In this document: piece after piece, positions 26,923 to 35,960 of the stretch
How the letters are laid out: every line of letters begins with the position of its first letter
Position numbering within the stretch: position 1 is the stretch's first letter
Origin: Intrasporangium_A sp039812505
GTDB lineage: Bacteria > Actinomycetota > Actinomycetes > Actinomycetales > Dermatophilaceae
Assembly (NCBI RefSeq): GCF_039812505.1
Contig: NZ_JBDIAQ010000012.1
Coordinates: forward strand, 1 to 47,637
Direction: 5' to 3'
Length of the DNA stretch: 47,637 nt
Made by a program: the position numbers and the translations under genes
The notes under the pieces: generated by a model
The model's database searches: none
Told to the model about the DNA's origin: nothing
The model's input: the letters and a program-made list of their open reading frames with translations, nothing else

Positions 26923-28665
26923 TCAGGTCGCGCGGCGGCACCACGGCGGCAGGCGGAAGCTCGCGATGTCCCCGAACGGTGCGGGGGCGAGGGGACAGCT
27001 GCCGCCGTCCTGGATCTGGTAGACCATGTGGGCCTGCCCGAGCGAGGCGTCGGAGGTCATGTGCGGGTAGGACAGCGTGGCGTGCCCGTGCTCACCGAAG
27101 TAGTAGACGCCGTTCACGCCTCGATGGGGCCACCTGCGGATGTGCGCGACGACGCTGTCGGTGCGCCGGGTCCGGACGGCCGACCAGGCGGCGGCCAGCA
27201 GGTTCACCTGGTCGTAGGCGGCGCCCGCCTGGGACCAGCCGGGCGCCGCGCCGAAGCGCGCCTCGTACTGCGTCCGGAACCGTCGCCCGAGCTCGTCGTC
27301 GTAGGTGCCCGTCGTCGTGGACCAGATCACGCCGTCGGCGGCCTCCCCTGCGGTGTCCAGGAAGCCCGGGATGGAGGCACCGTAGACGCAGTAGACCAGC
27401 GCCGCCGACCCGCACTGCACGAACGCCCGCTGGAACGCGGCGATCTCGTGGTCGAGGAAGTGCGTGATCATGACCGCCCCGGGGTCGAGCCGGGCGACCT
27501 GCGCCACGGTGGCGGTCCAGTCGGTGCCGGTCACGGGCACCCGGACCACGTCGGCGAGCGACCAGCCGGCGGCCTCGGTCCGTGCCAGGAAGGCCTCGTT
27601 GGTCACGTGGGTGCTCGAGCTCTCGGTCTCGATGCCGACGATCCGGTGCGAACCGGGCCGGAACAAGCCCTGCGACTCGAGCCCGGACAGCAGGTCGACC
27701 AGGCCGATCCCGTAGTACGTCTCGGAGGCGCACGTCTGCAGGATCGCCCCGTAGCGCAGCGGGTCGGACTCGGCCAGGCTCACCTGCTCGGCGAACGTCG
27801 CCGTGTGCAGGAAGGGCTTGCCGAAGTCGGCCACCCGGTCGATGAGCGCGACGTTCTCGGCGCTGGCATAGCTGGTGATGATCGCATCGACGTCGGCCTC
27901 GACGAGCCGGTCGAGCCCGCGCGCGATGCTGTCCCAGCCGAACAGGTCCACCTCGACCGGGACGAGCTCGACGGCGCGTCCGCCGACGCCGCCGGTGGCG
28001 TTCAGCTGCTCCACGGCCAGCGTCGACCCGTTGTGCAGCTCGCGACCGTCGGACGCGGCCACCCCGGTCGGCACGAGCAGGCCGATGAGCAGGGGGCGCT
28101 TGCGGGGGTAGGCGGGGCTCAGCGGTCCGAGCGCCGAGCGTCGGGACGTGGTGACCACGGACTCGAGCTCGACGATCCCGATCCCGGTCGTGGCCTCGAC
28201 CCCACCGGGGATCGGCAGCCGCAGCAGGCCCGAGTCCACGGCGAGCGCGGACAGCCCGCCGCGGGTGACCTGGTCGAGCTTGCTCAACAGGCGCTCGATC
28301 TGGGTGGACACGGTCCGGGCGCTGGTGCCCAGCCGGTCCGCGATGCCCCCGTTGGTCAGTCCCAGGGCCAGCAGCGTGAGGATGTCGACCTCACGCACGG
28401 TGACCCCGCGGGGCATGTCGACCTCCGCGACCCGCACCGCGACGGCCTCGGCCCGGCCCCCGGTCGCGGCGCCCGTCCCCGAGCGGGTGCGCACCAGCTG
28501 GACCGCGAGCCAGCGCTGGCCGTCGCGCCACAGGAAGCGCATGGAGTCGCGGGAGGTGTCCAGGAACCCGAGGGCGTAGGGCAGCAGCGCCTGCGGCACG
28601 GCCGCGGGGAGGTCCCCGTCGCGCGTCCGACGACCGACGGTGACCTCGACGCTGGTCCGGGACAT
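26923..28665 (-). CDS. LuxR-type HTH fused to a branched-chain-amino-acid-type periplasmic binding domain
   Basis: A 580-residue protein of unusual architecture. Residues 88-130 are a LuxR helix-turn-helix (TVREVDILTLLALGL, then IADRLGTSARTVSTQIERLL). From about residue 185 to the end it is a type I periplasmic binding domain of the Leu/Ile/Val and AmiC kind (RPLLIGLLVPTGVA, GSTLAVEQLNATGGVGGR, DAIITSYASAENVAL). No signal peptide or membrane helix is present, so it should be cytoplasmic: a one-component sensor in which the binding fold reads a small molecule. AmiC, the cytoplasmic amide sensor of Pseudomonas, uses the same fold. The ATG at 28665 follows GGAGG; an upstream start at 28719 is less likely. 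It probably controls the neighbouring oxidase and hydantoinase genes. Confidence 0.85.
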   Translation of the reverse strand: MSRTSVEVTVGRRTRDGDLPAAVPQALLPYALGFLDTSRDSMRFLWRDGQRWLAVQLVRTRSGTGAATGGRAEAVAVRVAEVDMPRGVTVREVDILTLLALGLTNGGIADRLGTSARTVSTQIERLLSKLDQVTRGGLSALAVDSGLLRLPIPGGVEATTGIGIVELESVVTTSRRSALGPLSPAYPRKRPLLIGLLVPTGVAASDGRELHNGSTLAVEQLNATGGVGGRAVELVPVEVDLFGWDSIARGLDRLVEADVDAIITSYASAENVALIDRVADFGKPFLHTATFAEQVSLAESDPLRYGAILQTCASETYYGIGLVDLLSGLESQGLFRPGSHRIVGIETESSSTHVTNEAFLARTEAAGWSLADVVRVPVTGTDWTATVAQVARLDPGAVMITHFLDHEIAAFQRAFVQCGSAALVYCVYGASIPGFLDTAGEAADGVIWSTTTGTYDDELGRRFRTQYEARFGAAPGWSQAGAAYDQVNLLAAAWSAVRTRRTDSVVAHIRRWPHRGVNGVYYFGEHGHATLSYPHMTSDASLGQAHMVYQIQDGGSCPLAPAPFGDIASFRLPPWCRRAT

Positions 28666-28740
28666 GCTGGCCTCCGAAGCGGCCGGCAGGTACTCGACGC
28701 CCGCCCGGCCATGCCCCATGGTAGGGCCGCCGGGAGCCGC

Positions 28741-30156
28741 TCAGGAGTCGAAGCCGACCCCGAGCCGGTCGAGGGCGCGCAGCCAGAGGCCACGCCGCCC
28801 GTGGTTGTCGTCGGCACGGGCCAGCTCGGCCTGGGTCAGCTGGATCCCGATGCTGCGCAGTGGCTCCGGCGGGAAGGGCACGGGGCGGGTGCGCACCATG
28901 CGCAGCCGGGTGCGCTCGGTGTCGTGCCCCCCGAGCAGGTCGAGCATCACCCGGGCGCCGAAGCGCGAGGCGCCCACCCCGAGACCCGTGTAGCCGAGCG
29001 CGTAGGCCACTCGGCCCCGCTCCGCGGTCCCCCAGAACGCGCTGAAGCGGCTGCAGGTGTCGATGACCCCACCCCAGGCGTGCGTGAAGCGCACCCCCTC
29101 GAGAGTCGGGAACATCTGGACGAAGTGCTCCGCCAGCAGGGCGTAGGACTCGGGCCGGTGGGTCAGCTCCTCGCCGAGCCGGGCGTTCCAGTGGTAGATC
29201 GCGTCGTAGCCACCGAACAGGACCCGGTTGTCCGAGGTGAGGCGCAGGTAGTGGAACCGGTTGCCCGAGTCGCTGACGCCCTGCCGGCCTGCCCAGCCCA
29301 CCGACTCGAGCTGGGCCGCGGTGAGCGGTTCGGTCACCAGGGCATAGTCGTAGACGGGCACGACGTACTTGCGCAGCCTGCGCAGCAGCGGGGGGAAGGC
29401 GTTCGTGGCCAGCGCCACGGACCGGGCCCGGACGCTGCCGTATGCCGTTCGCACCGTCACGTCGTCTCCGGCCCCGTCCAGACCGGTGACCGGGGAACGC
29501 TCGTGCACCCGCACGCCCAGGCTCCGGCAGGCCCGGAGCAGGCCCCAGACCAGCCGCGCCGGGTCGAGCATGATCGTGCTCGGGGTGAGCGTGGCCCCGA
29601 GGAACAGCGGCGAGTCGACGAGGCCACGGGTCCGCTCCCGGTCGAGCAGCAGGGTCGGCTCGCCGTGGCGCTCGGCGAGCTCGCGGGACTGCTCGAGCCA
29701 GGCGAGCTGGTGCGGTTCGGTCGCGACGTGCAGCGTGCCGGTGCGTTCCAGCCCGCAGTCGATGTCGTGGTCGGCCACGGTCTTCTCGATCTCGTCGAGG
29801 TTGGCCAGCCCGAGCGCGACCAGCCGGTCCATCTCGTCCGGGTAGCGGCTGACGCCGTTGGCGATGCCGTGCGTGAGCGAGGAGGCGCAGAAGCCGCCGT
29901 TCCGGCCGGAGGCGGCGTTGGCCACCGTGCCCGCCTCGAGCAGCACGACATCGCGGTCGGGGTCGTCCTGCTTGGCGAGCAGTGCGGTCCACAGACCGGT
30001 GAACCCGCCACCGACGACCACGAGGTCGCCGGTGGCGGATCCGGTCAGGGCCGGTGCCGGGTCGGGCCGGTCACGGTGGGTGAGCCAGAACGGGGTCGGC
30101 TCGGCGTCCCGGAGCGCGTCGAGCGCGCTCGCCCTGGGGTGTGTCGAGAACGGCAT
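28741..30156 (-). CDS. FAD-dependent amine/amino-acid oxidoreductase (DAO family)
   Basis: A 471-residue flavoenzyme. The dinucleotide-binding motif is VVVGGGFTGLWTALLAK near residue 45, followed by the acidic EAG end of the second beta strand. SGRNGGFCASS is the conserved segment seen in PuuB-like gamma-glutamylputrescine oxidases and glycine/sarcosine oxidases. GYTGLGVGASRFGARVMLDLL near the C-terminus is the second FAD-contact region. The substrate is an amine or N-substituted amino acid, not determinable here. The ATG at 30156 is 10 bases after the hyuB stop codon, so it is in one operon with hyuA and hyuB. Confidence 0.88.
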   Translation of the reverse strand: MPFSTHPRASALDALRDAEPTPFWLTHRDRPDPAPALTGSATGDLVVVGGGFTGLWTALLAKQDDPDRDVVLLEAGTVANAASGRNGGFCASSLTHGIANGVSRYPDEMDRLVALGLANLDEIEKTVADHDIDCGLERTGTLHVATEPHQLAWLEQSRELAERHGEPTLLLDRERTRGLVDSPLFLGATLTPSTIMLDPARLVWGLLRACRSLGVRVHERSPVTGLDGAGDDVTVRTAYGSVRARSVALATNAFPPLLRRLRKYVVPVYDYALVTEPLTAAQLESVGWAGRQGVSDSGNRFHYLRLTSDNRVLFGGYDAIYHWNARLGEELTHRPESYALLAEHFVQMFPTLEGVRFTHAWGGVIDTCSRFSAFWGTAERGRVAYALGYTGLGVGASRFGARVMLDLLGGHDTERTRLRMVRTRPVPFPPEPLRSIGIQLTQAELARADDNHGRRGLWLRALDRLGVGFDS

Positions 30157-30166
30157 GCTGCCGGCC

Positions 30167-31852
30167 TCAGCCGATCCCGCCGACGGGGCGCTCCCCGGCG
30201 TCGACGAGGACCCGTCCACCGGCCAGGTCGGCCGCGGCGAGGGCCGGGTCGCGCCGGGCCGGGTCGCCGTAGCCGCCGCCACCGGCGGTCTCGGCCCGGA
30301 TCACCGAGCCTGCCTCGAGGGTCAGCGAGGCCTTCGTCGGCAGGTCGACCGCCTGGCCGTCGGGGCCGAAGACCGTCACGACCGTGGGCGCTCCGTCCGT
30401 GCCGCCGGCCGCACCCCGCGGGGCGAAGTCGGGATGGGTCTGCTCGGCGTAGTAGGTCACCCGCTGCGGGTGGTCGAGGATCTCGTACTCGCGGATGTAG
30501 CCCATCCCGCCGTAGTACTCGCCGGCACCCTGGGAGCCGGGCCGCAGCTCGCTGCGCCGGACCCGGATCTGGTAGTTGGTCTCGACGACCTCCGCCGGCA
30601 TGACGCCCACGTTGGACATGTACGTGTCGACCCCGTCGAGGCCGTCGCTGCCCGGCACGGCACCGGTCCCGCCACCGACCACCTCGGCCATCACCGAGTC
30701 GCGCCCGGTGACCGGGGAGGTGCTGCCGACGTTGACGCAGAAGAAGCTGCAGTTGCTGCTGCCGATGGCGACCTCGGGCCACAGGTCGGCCATCGCCCGG
30801 ATCAGGGTGTCCGCGAGGCGCTGGCAGGTGTTGTGCCGGATCGAGACCGCCGCCGGCTTACGCGGGTTGAGCACGGTTCCCTCGGGGCAGATCACCTCGA
30901 CGGCTCTCAGGATGCCGTCGTTGGCGCCGAGGTCCTTGGCGACGACGGTGCGCACCGCGTAGACGATCCCGGCCCGGGTGCTGGCCCACGGGACGTTCAT
31001 GGCGCCGGACACCTGCGGGTCGCTGCCGGACAGGTCGATGGTCAGGTGGTCGCCGACCTTGGTGACCTTCGCATGCACCCGGGTGGGCGGCCCGTGCCGA
31101 CCGTCGTCGTCCAGGAACCCCTCGGCCTCGCCGGTGCCGTCGGCCAGCCCGGACAGGGCCACCCGGGTGCCGCTCTCGGCGACCACGAGCATCCGGTCCA
31201 TGACGTCCAGGACGAGGTCACGGTCATAGTGCTCGACCAGCTCGAGCAGCCGGCTCTCGCCCACCGCGCAGGCCGCACGCTGGGCGCGCAGGTCGCTCAC
31301 GGTGCTCAGCGGGTCACGGATGTTCTCGGTGATGATGGCGATGACGTCGGGGTTCTCGACCCCGGCGATGGACAGGCGCACCGGGGCCAGGATCAGGCCC
31401 TCGGCGTAGATGTCCTGCAGGTCCGGTCCCTCGCTGCCGGGGTTGACGCCACCGACGTCGATGTGGTGCGCCGCCGTGCCGGCCCAGCCGATCCGCTTGC
31501 CCTCGTGGTAGATCGGGCCGACGACGTTGACGTCCGGCAGGTGCATGGCGCCCAGGAACGGGTGGTTGCTGATGTAGCTGTCACCGGGGGCGATCGCATC
31601 GCCCCACCGTTCGATGATCGCCTTGACGACCAGGGACATCGCGCCGAGCTGCGCGGGGATGTAGTCGGCCTGCGCGACCAGGTCGCCGTCCGCGGTGAAC
31701 AGCGCGCAGGAGAAGTCGTCCATGTCGCGGATGATCGGGCTGTAGCTGGAGCGCTTGAGGACGGCGCCCATCTCCTCGGCAGCCGAGTGCAGGGCCGCCG
31801 AGACGACCTCGAAGGTCACCGTGTCGACGGTGCTGGTGGATGTGGTGCTCAC
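30167..31852 (-). CDS. hyuB: Hydantoinase B / oxoprolinase-type subunit
   Basis: A 561-residue HyuB-family protein (family length about 520-600). Signatures include TFEVVSAALHSAAEEMGAVL at the start, YSPIIRDMDDFSCALF, GDSYISNHPFLGAMHLPDV, HHIDVGG, and GGGGYGDPARRDP at the end. With HyuA it makes ATP-dependent ring-opening enzymes (N-methylhydantoinase, 5-oxoprolinase, caprolactamase) or acetone/acetophenone carboxylases. The GTG start at 31852 overlaps the hyuA stop codon by 4 bases and is preceded by GGAGGAGAA. Confidence 0.93.
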   Translation of the reverse strand: MSTTSTSTVDTVTFEVVSAALHSAAEEMGAVLKRSSYSPIIRDMDDFSCALFTADGDLVAQADYIPAQLGAMSLVVKAIIERWGDAIAPGDSYISNHPFLGAMHLPDVNVVGPIYHEGKRIGWAGTAAHHIDVGGVNPGSEGPDLQDIYAEGLILAPVRLSIAGVENPDVIAIITENIRDPLSTVSDLRAQRAACAVGESRLLELVEHYDRDLVLDVMDRMLVVAESGTRVALSGLADGTGEAEGFLDDDGRHGPPTRVHAKVTKVGDHLTIDLSGSDPQVSGAMNVPWASTRAGIVYAVRTVVAKDLGANDGILRAVEVICPEGTVLNPRKPAAVSIRHNTCQRLADTLIRAMADLWPEVAIGSSNCSFFCVNVGSTSPVTGRDSVMAEVVGGGTGAVPGSDGLDGVDTYMSNVGVMPAEVVETNYQIRVRRSELRPGSQGAGEYYGGMGYIREYEILDHPQRVTYYAEQTHPDFAPRGAAGGTDGAPTVVTVFGPDGQAVDLPTKASLTLEAGSVIRAETAGGGGYGDPARRDPALAAADLAGGRVLVDAGERPVGGIG

Positions 31853-33897
31853 TTCTTCTCCTCCGTCAGGACCATGTCGCCGGTCGGGGTGACGCGCAGG
31901 CGCTGCCCACCGAGGATCACGGTCGTCGAGTCCATCTGGTGCACGATCGCCGGGCCGACGATCGTGTCCCCGGCCAGCAGCCGGGCCCGGTCCCACACCG
32001 GGGTCTGCTGCGCCGCCCCGGTCCCGGGGATGACCACGGGCCGCTCGGCGATGCGGGCCGCCGGGTCGGGGGTGCCGGTGCCCTCGTCGAGCTGCTGGGC
32101 GGTGGCGGCGCCCTGGTGGCCGGTCGCGGTGACCCGCAGGGTGACGATCTCGACCGGCTCGGTGCGGTTGGCGTGCCCGTAGCGCAGCTCGTGCAGGTCG
32201 CCGAAGTCCTCGGGCAACCGCAACAGTCCCGCACGGGTCAGCTCCACCGGGACGTTCAGCTCGAAGCCCTGCCCCATGTAGCGGCAGTCGACGGTCCCGG
32301 CCACCTCGATGCGCTCCCGCGGGATCTCGTCCTCCTGCAGGCGGGCGACCAGTGCCTCGGCGCTCGTGGTGAACCACTCGAGCAGCCCGTCGACGTCGGC
32401 GGGGTCGAAGGGACGCAGCACGGTCTGGGCGTCGTCGAAGCGCAGCCCGGCCGAGACGAGCCCCTCGGCCGAGAAGATGCCGGGACGCTCCGGGATCAGG
32501 ACGCCGGCCAGGCCGAGGTGACGCAGGAGCAGGCCCGCGTGCAGCGGTCCGGCGCCGCCGAAGGGGACGAGGGTGAACTCGCGCGGGTCGAGCCCACGCT
32601 CGACGCTCACCTTGCGCAGCGCGCGGATCATGTGCGCGACGGAGACGGCGATGATCGCCTCGGCTGCCTCGGTCGCGCTCATCCCGAGCTTCTCACCGAG
32701 CTCGCCCAGGGCCCGCTCCGCTCCCTCGCGGTCCAGGGAGAGGTCACTGGCGAGGGTGGCGCTGCCCAGCGTGCCGAGCACGACGTGGGCATCGGTCAGG
32801 GTCGGCTCGGTCCCGCCGCGGCCGTAGCTGACCGGTCCGGGTACGGCCTTGGCCGACTGGGGACCGACCCGGAGCCGTCCGGTGGCGTCGACCCAGGCGA
32901 TCGAGCCGCCGCCGGAGCCGATGGTGTGGATGTCGACGGTCGGGGCGAGCAGGGTGTGGTCGTCGATCTGCTGCGCGGTGGTCATCGGGGTGACCCCGTC
33001 ACGGACGAGGCAGATGTCGACGGACGTCCCGCCCATGTCCAGGCTGATCGTCTTGTCCAGTCCGTGCCGCGCGGCCAGGCCGACCAGGCCGGTCACCCCG
33101 CCCGCCGGCCCCGACAGGACCAGCTTGTGGGCCTCGGCGTCGGCCCGCTCCGCCGGCACGCAACCGCCGTTGGACTGCATCACCAGCAGCGGCGCCTCCA
33201 CGCCGAGCTCGGCCACGGCCGAGGACGCCCGGCGCAGGTAGCCGCCGACGATGGGCCGCAGCGCCGCGTTCATCGCCGTCGTGGCCGTCCGCGGGTACTC
33301 GCGGAACTCGCGGGCCACCTCGCTGGACAAGGTGACCGGGGTGTCCGGCAGGGCAGCGCGCAGCGCCCGGCCGAGGGCCGCCTCGTGGGTGTCGTCGATG
33401 TAGCTGAAGAGCAGGCTCACCGCGACCGCCTCGGGGTCCAGGGCGACGACCTCCGCCACGACGCGGTCGATCTCCGCATCGCCGAGTGCCTGCAGCACCT
33501 TGCCCCGCGGGTCGATCCGCTCGTCCACCTCGAGCCGGTGGGTCCGCGCGACGAGCTCGCGGGGCCGCGCCGGGGTGAGGCTGTAGACATCCGGCCGGCT
33601 GCCCTGGCGGTAGGCCAGCACGTCCCGGAAGCCCTTGGTCGTCACGAGCGCCACCTGGGCCCAGGCGCCGGTCAGTGTCGCGTTGGTGGCCACGGTCGTG
33701 CCGTGGCAGACGAGCCGCACGTCGTCGATGGCCATGCCTTGGGTGGACAGCTCGGTTATGGCGTCGGCCAGGCCCTGCGAAGGGTCGGCCGGCGTCGAGG
33801 GCACCTTGGCGACGAGGACCGCACCGGTCGAGGACTGGGCGATCGCGTCCGTGAAGGTGCCACCCGCATCAATACTCACGTTCCAGGTCTGGTTCAC
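31849..33897 (-). CDS. hyuA: Hydantoinase A / oxoprolinase-type subunit
   Basis: A 682-residue HyuA-family protein. The ASKHA-type phosphate motif is SIDAGGTFTDAI at the N-terminus, with CHGTTVATNA, QSNGG, GPAGGVTGL, DMGGTSVDI and GSGGGSIAWVD further on, all expected for the ATP-binding subunit. It starts with ATG at 33897, first gene of hyuA-hyuB-oxidase. Control probably comes from the Lrp/AsnC gene transcribed the other way. The exact cyclic amide, lactam or ketone substrate is unknown. Confidence 0.93.
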   Translation of the reverse strand: MNQTWNVSIDAGGTFTDAIAQSSTGAVLVAKVPSTPADPSQGLADAITELSTQGMAIDDVRLVCHGTTVATNATLTGAWAQVALVTTKGFRDVLAYRQGSRPDVYSLTPARPRELVARTHRLEVDERIDPRGKVLQALGDAEIDRVVAEVVALDPEAVAVSLLFSYIDDTHEAALGRALRAALPDTPVTLSSEVAREFREYPRTATTAMNAALRPIVGGYLRRASSAVAELGVEAPLLVMQSNGGCVPAERADAEAHKLVLSGPAGGVTGLVGLAARHGLDKTISLDMGGTSVDICLVRDGVTPMTTAQQIDDHTLLAPTVDIHTIGSGGGSIAWVDATGRLRVGPQSAKAVPGPVSYGRGGTEPTLTDAHVVLGTLGSATLASDLSLDREGAERALGELGEKLGMSATEAAEAIIAVSVAHMIRALRKVSVERGLDPREFTLVPFGGAGPLHAGLLLRHLGLAGVLIPERPGIFSAEGLVSAGLRFDDAQTVLRPFDPADVDGLLEWFTTSAEALVARLQEDEIPRERIEVAGTVDCRYMGQGFELNVPVELTRAGLLRLPEDFGDLHELRYGHANRTEPVEIVTLRVTATGHQGAATAQQLDEGTGTPDPAARIAERPVVIPGTGAAQQTPVWDRARLLAGDTIVGPAIVHQMDSTTVILGGQRLRVTPTGDMVLTEEKK

Positions 33898-33984
33898 CAG
33901 GTTCTCCGCACGTCGATGGGTGGGTCATCCCCAGGCGTCTGCCCGGGTGATGACCAACCGTCTCCCACGCGGCCCGCAGCGCAC

Positions 33985-34027
33985 ATCCGTCGGATGACGT
34001 ATTCCCTTACGTCGCTCGATGACGGAT
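33985..34027. promoter_or_regulatory. Nested inverted repeats in the hyuA-lrp intergenic region
   Basis: An inner pair GACGTA (33996-34001) and TACGTC (34008-34013), with 6 bases between, sits within an outer pair ATCCGTC (33985-33991) and GACGGAT (34021-34027). Centres coincide within two bases. A local CATCCG-T-CGGATG (33984-33996) overlaps the left arm. The layout suits cooperative binding of a regulator such as the divergent Lrp/AsnC protein. Confidence 0.5.
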
Positions 34028-34052
34028 ACTCGATGCACTGACAGATCTGTTG

Positions 34053-34068
34053 ACGAATGATCAATCGT
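34053..34068. promoter_or_regulatory. Palindrome upstream of the lrp gene
   Basis: ACGAATGATCAATCGT is symmetric at 14 of 16 positions and overlaps a -35-like TTGACG at 34050-34055. It may be an Lrp-type autoregulatory site. Confidence 0.35.
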
Positions 34069-34137
34069 TACTCAACCTGCAACACCGATCCTCTTGAAGG
34101 ATCCCCAACCCGACACGCAATGCGCAAGGAGGCCAGC

Positions 34138-34674
34138 GTGGACAACCTGGACTGGCAGATCGTCGAGGCGCTGCAGCAGGACGGCCGGCGCAGCTACCGC
34201 CAGATGGGGCGGGACCTAGGGGTCTCCCCCGGGACGGTGCGGCTGCGCACCCGCCAGCTCATCGACGACGGCTACCTGCGGGTCATCGGCGTGCCGACGG
34301 CGCGCCTGCTCGGCAGGCAGTTCCAGGCCACCATCGCCCTCAAGCTCGAGCCGGGCCATGCCCGGGCCGTGGCCGAGCTGCTCGCCGAGCGTCCGGAGGT
34401 CGGCTGGATCGGCCTGACGACCTCCAGCCGGTACGACGTCCTCTTCGAGGTCATCCTCGACGACAGCCGCGCGTTCGGCCCCTACCGCGAGGAGTTCCTG
34501 GCCGGCCTGCCCGGTTGTCGCGACATCGAGGTCTTCGAGATCTGGGACGTCCCCAAGTTCAGCTACGACCTGGCCCAAGCCCGCAGCGCCGACGACGAGC
34601 CGACCTCCGCACCATCCACGAGTCGCTCCCCCCGCACCGGAGCCGGTGCGGACGCCGACCCGTCCACGGCCTGA
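34138..34674 (+). CDS. Lrp/AsnC-family transcriptional regulator
   Basis: A 178-residue regulator: N-terminal HTH (DNLDWQIVEALQQDGRRSYRQMGRDLGVSPGTVRLR), then a RAM/AsnC ligand-binding domain with the beta-strand core FQATIALKLEPGHAR. About 25 disordered C-terminal residues follow. The GTG at 34138 follows AAGGAGG at 34126-34132; an ATG at 34120 is possible. Divergent from hyuA and 62 bases upstream of the M24 gene, it likely controls both directions. In ectoine catabolism an AsnC-type regulator (DoeX) similarly accompanies the M24-fold ectoine hydrolase. Confidence 0.9.
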   Translation: MDNLDWQIVEALQQDGRRSYRQMGRDLGVSPGTVRLRTRQLIDDGYLRVIGVPTARLLGRQFQATIALKLEPGHARAVAELLAERPEVGWIGLTTSSRYDVLFEVILDDSRAFGPYREEFLAGLPGCRDIEVFEIWDVPKFSYDLAQARSADDEPTSAPSTSRSPRTGAGADADPSTA

Positions 34675-34736
34675 ACCGTCCCGAAGCGCACCAGCCCCGA
34701 TCCGTCCATCCGCCCACCCACCTGGAGACCGCAACC

Positions 34737-35960
34737 ATGATCAACCCCCGCCCCTACGCCGCGATGCTGAGCGAGCGCACCCTGCCGTCATACCTGCCCT
34801 TCCCCAAGGAGGAGTACACCGCCCGGCTGGCCAAGGTGCTCGCCAGCATGTCCGATGCCGGCATCGAGATCCTGCTCGTGTCCAACACGGCCAACTGGGC
34901 CTGGCTCACCGGCTACGACACGACGATGCCCTCCTGCTACGGGGTCGGTCTCGTCTTCGCCGACGGGTCGCTGGCGGTGCACACCGCCGAGCTCGAGGCG
35001 CCCTGCGCCCTGGCCAGCTCGGTGGTCACCGACGTGATCGTCTACGACTGGTACGACAACCGCTCGACCGCCGAGCAGCTCGCCGACGTGCTGCTCGCGC
35101 GCGGCGCCGCCGGCCGCGGCATCGGCGTCGAGATGGCCTACCCGGAGACCTTCGGCATCGGTGCCTACGACGCCAAGAGCTTCCTCACCCTGCAGGACAA
35201 GCTGCCCACCGCGCGTTTCACCGACGCCACGCAGCTGATCATGGACCACCGGATGATCAAGTCCGCTAGCGAGGTGGCCTACATGAAGCAGGCCGGCAAG
35301 CTGACCTGGCTGGGGCTGCAGGCCGCGCTCGAGGCCGCCAAGGAGGGGCGCACCGACAACGACATGGTCGCGGCCGGCTACGAGGCGATGTACGCCGCCG
35401 GCTCCGAGCTGACCTCCATCGACGGGATGTGCATGGTCGGCGAGCGGGCCGGTCTGGGCCCCCACATGCCGTTCAAGCGCACCACGCTCACCTCGGGAGA
35501 CACGATCTACCTCGAGTTCACCGGCACCTACAACCGCTACAACGCGCCGAGCATGCGCAGTGCGGTGATCGGCGAGCCCGCCCCGGGCGTGCGGCGCCTG
35601 GCCGATGCGGCCATCACAACCCTGGGTCTGCTCACCGAGAACATCCGGCCGGGACGCACCGGCGACGACGTCGCCCGCATCGCGGCCAAGGGACTCGAGC
35701 CGGTGGCCGACGAGATGTGGTTCCACGGGGCCTACGGCTACGGGATCGGCATGGGCATGCAGCCCTCGTGGTGCGAGGCGCCGATGTACATCGCGCCCGG
35801 CATCGACCGCGAGCTGCGTCCCGGCATGGCCTTCCACCTGCCCGTGTGCATCTTCGTGCCGGGCCAGTACGGCACCGGCTTCAGCGAGAGCGTCGTGGTG
35901 ACCGAGACCGGGTGCGAGCTGCTCACCCCGGGGCTCGGGCTCGAGCTGGCGGTGCGCTGA
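34737..35960 (+). CDS. M24-fold (creatinase/ectoine-hydrolase-like) enzyme lacking canonical metal ligands
   Basis: A 407-residue pita-bread-fold protein with an N-terminal creatinase domain (about 1-160) and a C-terminal M24 domain. Of the five usual metal ligands, four appear replaced: the first Asp by Glu260 (IYLEFTG), the second Asp by Asn269 (RYNAPSM), the GHGIG His by Tyr335 (GYGIG), and the first Glu by Leu368 (FHLP). Only the last Glu, Glu384 (SESVVV), remains. It is therefore unlikely to be a metallopeptidase. Creatinase is a metal-free member of this fold, and ectoine hydrolase DoeA is a related non-peptidase, so an amidinohydrolase or ring-opening hydrolase is plausible. ATG at 34737. 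Confidence 0.8.
   Translation: MINPRPYAAMLSERTLPSYLPFPKEEYTARLAKVLASMSDAGIEILLVSNTANWAWLTGYDTTMPSCYGVGLVFADGSLAVHTAELEAPCALASSVVTDVIVYDWYDNRSTAEQLADVLLARGAAGRGIGVEMAYPETFGIGAYDAKSFLTLQDKLPTARFTDATQLIMDHRMIKSASEVAYMKQAGKLTWLGLQAALEAAKEGRTDNDMVAAGYEAMYAAGSELTSIDGMCMVGERAGLGPHMPFKRTTLTSGDTIYLEFTGTYNRYNAPSMRSAVIGEPAPGVRRLADAAITTLGLLTENIRPGRTGDDVARIAAKGLEPVADEMWFHGAYGYGIGMGMQPSWCEAPMYIAPGIDRELRPGMAFHLPVCIFVPGQYGTGFSESVVVTETGCELLTPGLGLELAVR

Noticed and set aside
34067..34083. GTTAC/GCAAC pair upstream of the Lrp gene as a GlnR box
   Set aside because: The spacer is seven rather than six bases, which breaks the helical phasing GlnR needs.
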